Of a stretch of 64,000 bases of DNA, positions 63,928-64,000 are shown one piece after another. Positions within the stretch are counted from its first letter, which is position 1, and each line of letters starts with the position of its first letter. Under the pieces are notes generated by a model that searched no databases, was not told the DNA's origin, and worked only from the letters and a program-made list of their open reading frames with translations. The DNA comes from an uncultured Clostridia bacterium (GTDB taxonomy: Bacteria > Bacillota > Clostridia > Christensenellales > Aristaeellaceae): contig CANOHT010000001.1 of the NCBI GenBank assembly GCA_947565865.1, positions 186,001 to 250,000 on the forward strand, given 5' to 3'. The translations under genes were made by a program, and so were the position numbers.

Positions 63928-64000
63928 ATGTCCATTCAGGAGGAAAACAGGGCGCTGCTGGCCCGTCTAAGCGCCTATCTGACCGCAGACGCCCGGGCCA
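63928..64000 (+). CDS. Start of an unidentified gene (runs off the window)
   Basis: AAGGAGG sits five bases before the ATG at 63928 and the frame is open to the window end ([20 protein letters not shown]...). Only 24 residues are visible, an amphipathic helix-like start, too little for identification. Confidence 0.6.
   Translation, partial: MSIQEENRALLARLSAYLTADARA

Overview
The window looks like chromosome of an anaerobic, fermentative, plant-glycan-using member of the Bacillota, class Clostridia. Evidence read from the sequence: YesM/YesN-type two-component control of LplABC-type sugar importers, an AdhE with a Rex-like operator, rubrerythrin, a LexA box of the GAAC-N4-GTTY type, a free-standing Spo0A C-terminal domain, a queA-ruvBAC block and classic sigma-A promoters (TTGACA-17-TATAAT-like). 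By eye the DNA is GC-rich. The secreted solute-binding proteins have signal-peptidase-I type ends (A-x-A) instead of a lipobox, a style I associate with Christensenellales-like Clostridia; this placement is an inference. I saw no phage, IS element or CRISPR array.

Layout. 1-6150: sugar ABC importer operon (solute-binding protein, two permeases) followed by its sensor kinase and response regulator, all on the minus strand. 6345-10380: DEAD-box RNA helicase, TSCPD protein, a propeller-like protein, tuf with an upstream tRNA-Gly. 10500-13200: secreted GH3 enzyme. 13250-18500: MerR-type regulator, queA, acetyltransferase, ruvB, ruvA, ruvC. 18555-24510: argG with an ARG box, acetyltransferase, MATE exporter, GH51 arabinofuranosidase, then a gene-free island with two related structured units. 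24515-33190: phosphoesterase, diaminopimelate decarboxylase-like enzyme, small-molecule kinase, adhE, a membrane zinc-ribbon protein and gpmI. 33950-38700: a citrate/homocitrate synthase-family enzyme with an aminotransferase, an orphan Spo0A_C protein, rubrerythrin. 38740-40930: an SOS operon (dinB, 93-aa protein, SRAP/HMCES). 41650-62370: a large glycan locus. 62600-64000: a Cys-rich unknown, tRNA-Arg, tRNA-Leu and the start of another gene.

The glycan locus is the main accessory system. Eleven genes run on the minus strand from a strong promoter at about 57750 down to 42186: solute-binding protein, a second and very large solute-binding fusion protein, permease pair 1, an NHL/TPR propeller protein, a YIP1 membrane protein, a DUF5696 lipoprotein, permease pair 2, a TIM-barrel-like unknown and a GH20 hexosaminidase-like enzyme. 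Divergently, a ROK-type regulator, a GH3 enzyme, an acetyltransferase and a GH172 (DUF2961) enzyme form a second operon. The 418-base divergent region is AT-rich and holds two perfect dyads that are candidate operators. There is no ATPase gene, so the importers presumably share one encoded elsewhere.

The least expected signals are non-coding. A family of hairpin-array repeats occurs four times (13253-13544, 17756-17915, 19888-20050, 26654-26796). In every case it is downstream of a stop codon in the same orientation relative to that gene; three copies begin with a terminator-like hairpin only 2-6 bases after the stop, and one internal helix shows compensatory base changes between copies. A second pair of homologous units of about 220 bases (23807-24032 and 24295-24510) has a closing helix that also co-varies and ends in a terminator-like hairpin, suggesting an undescribed structured RNA or RNA-like repeat.
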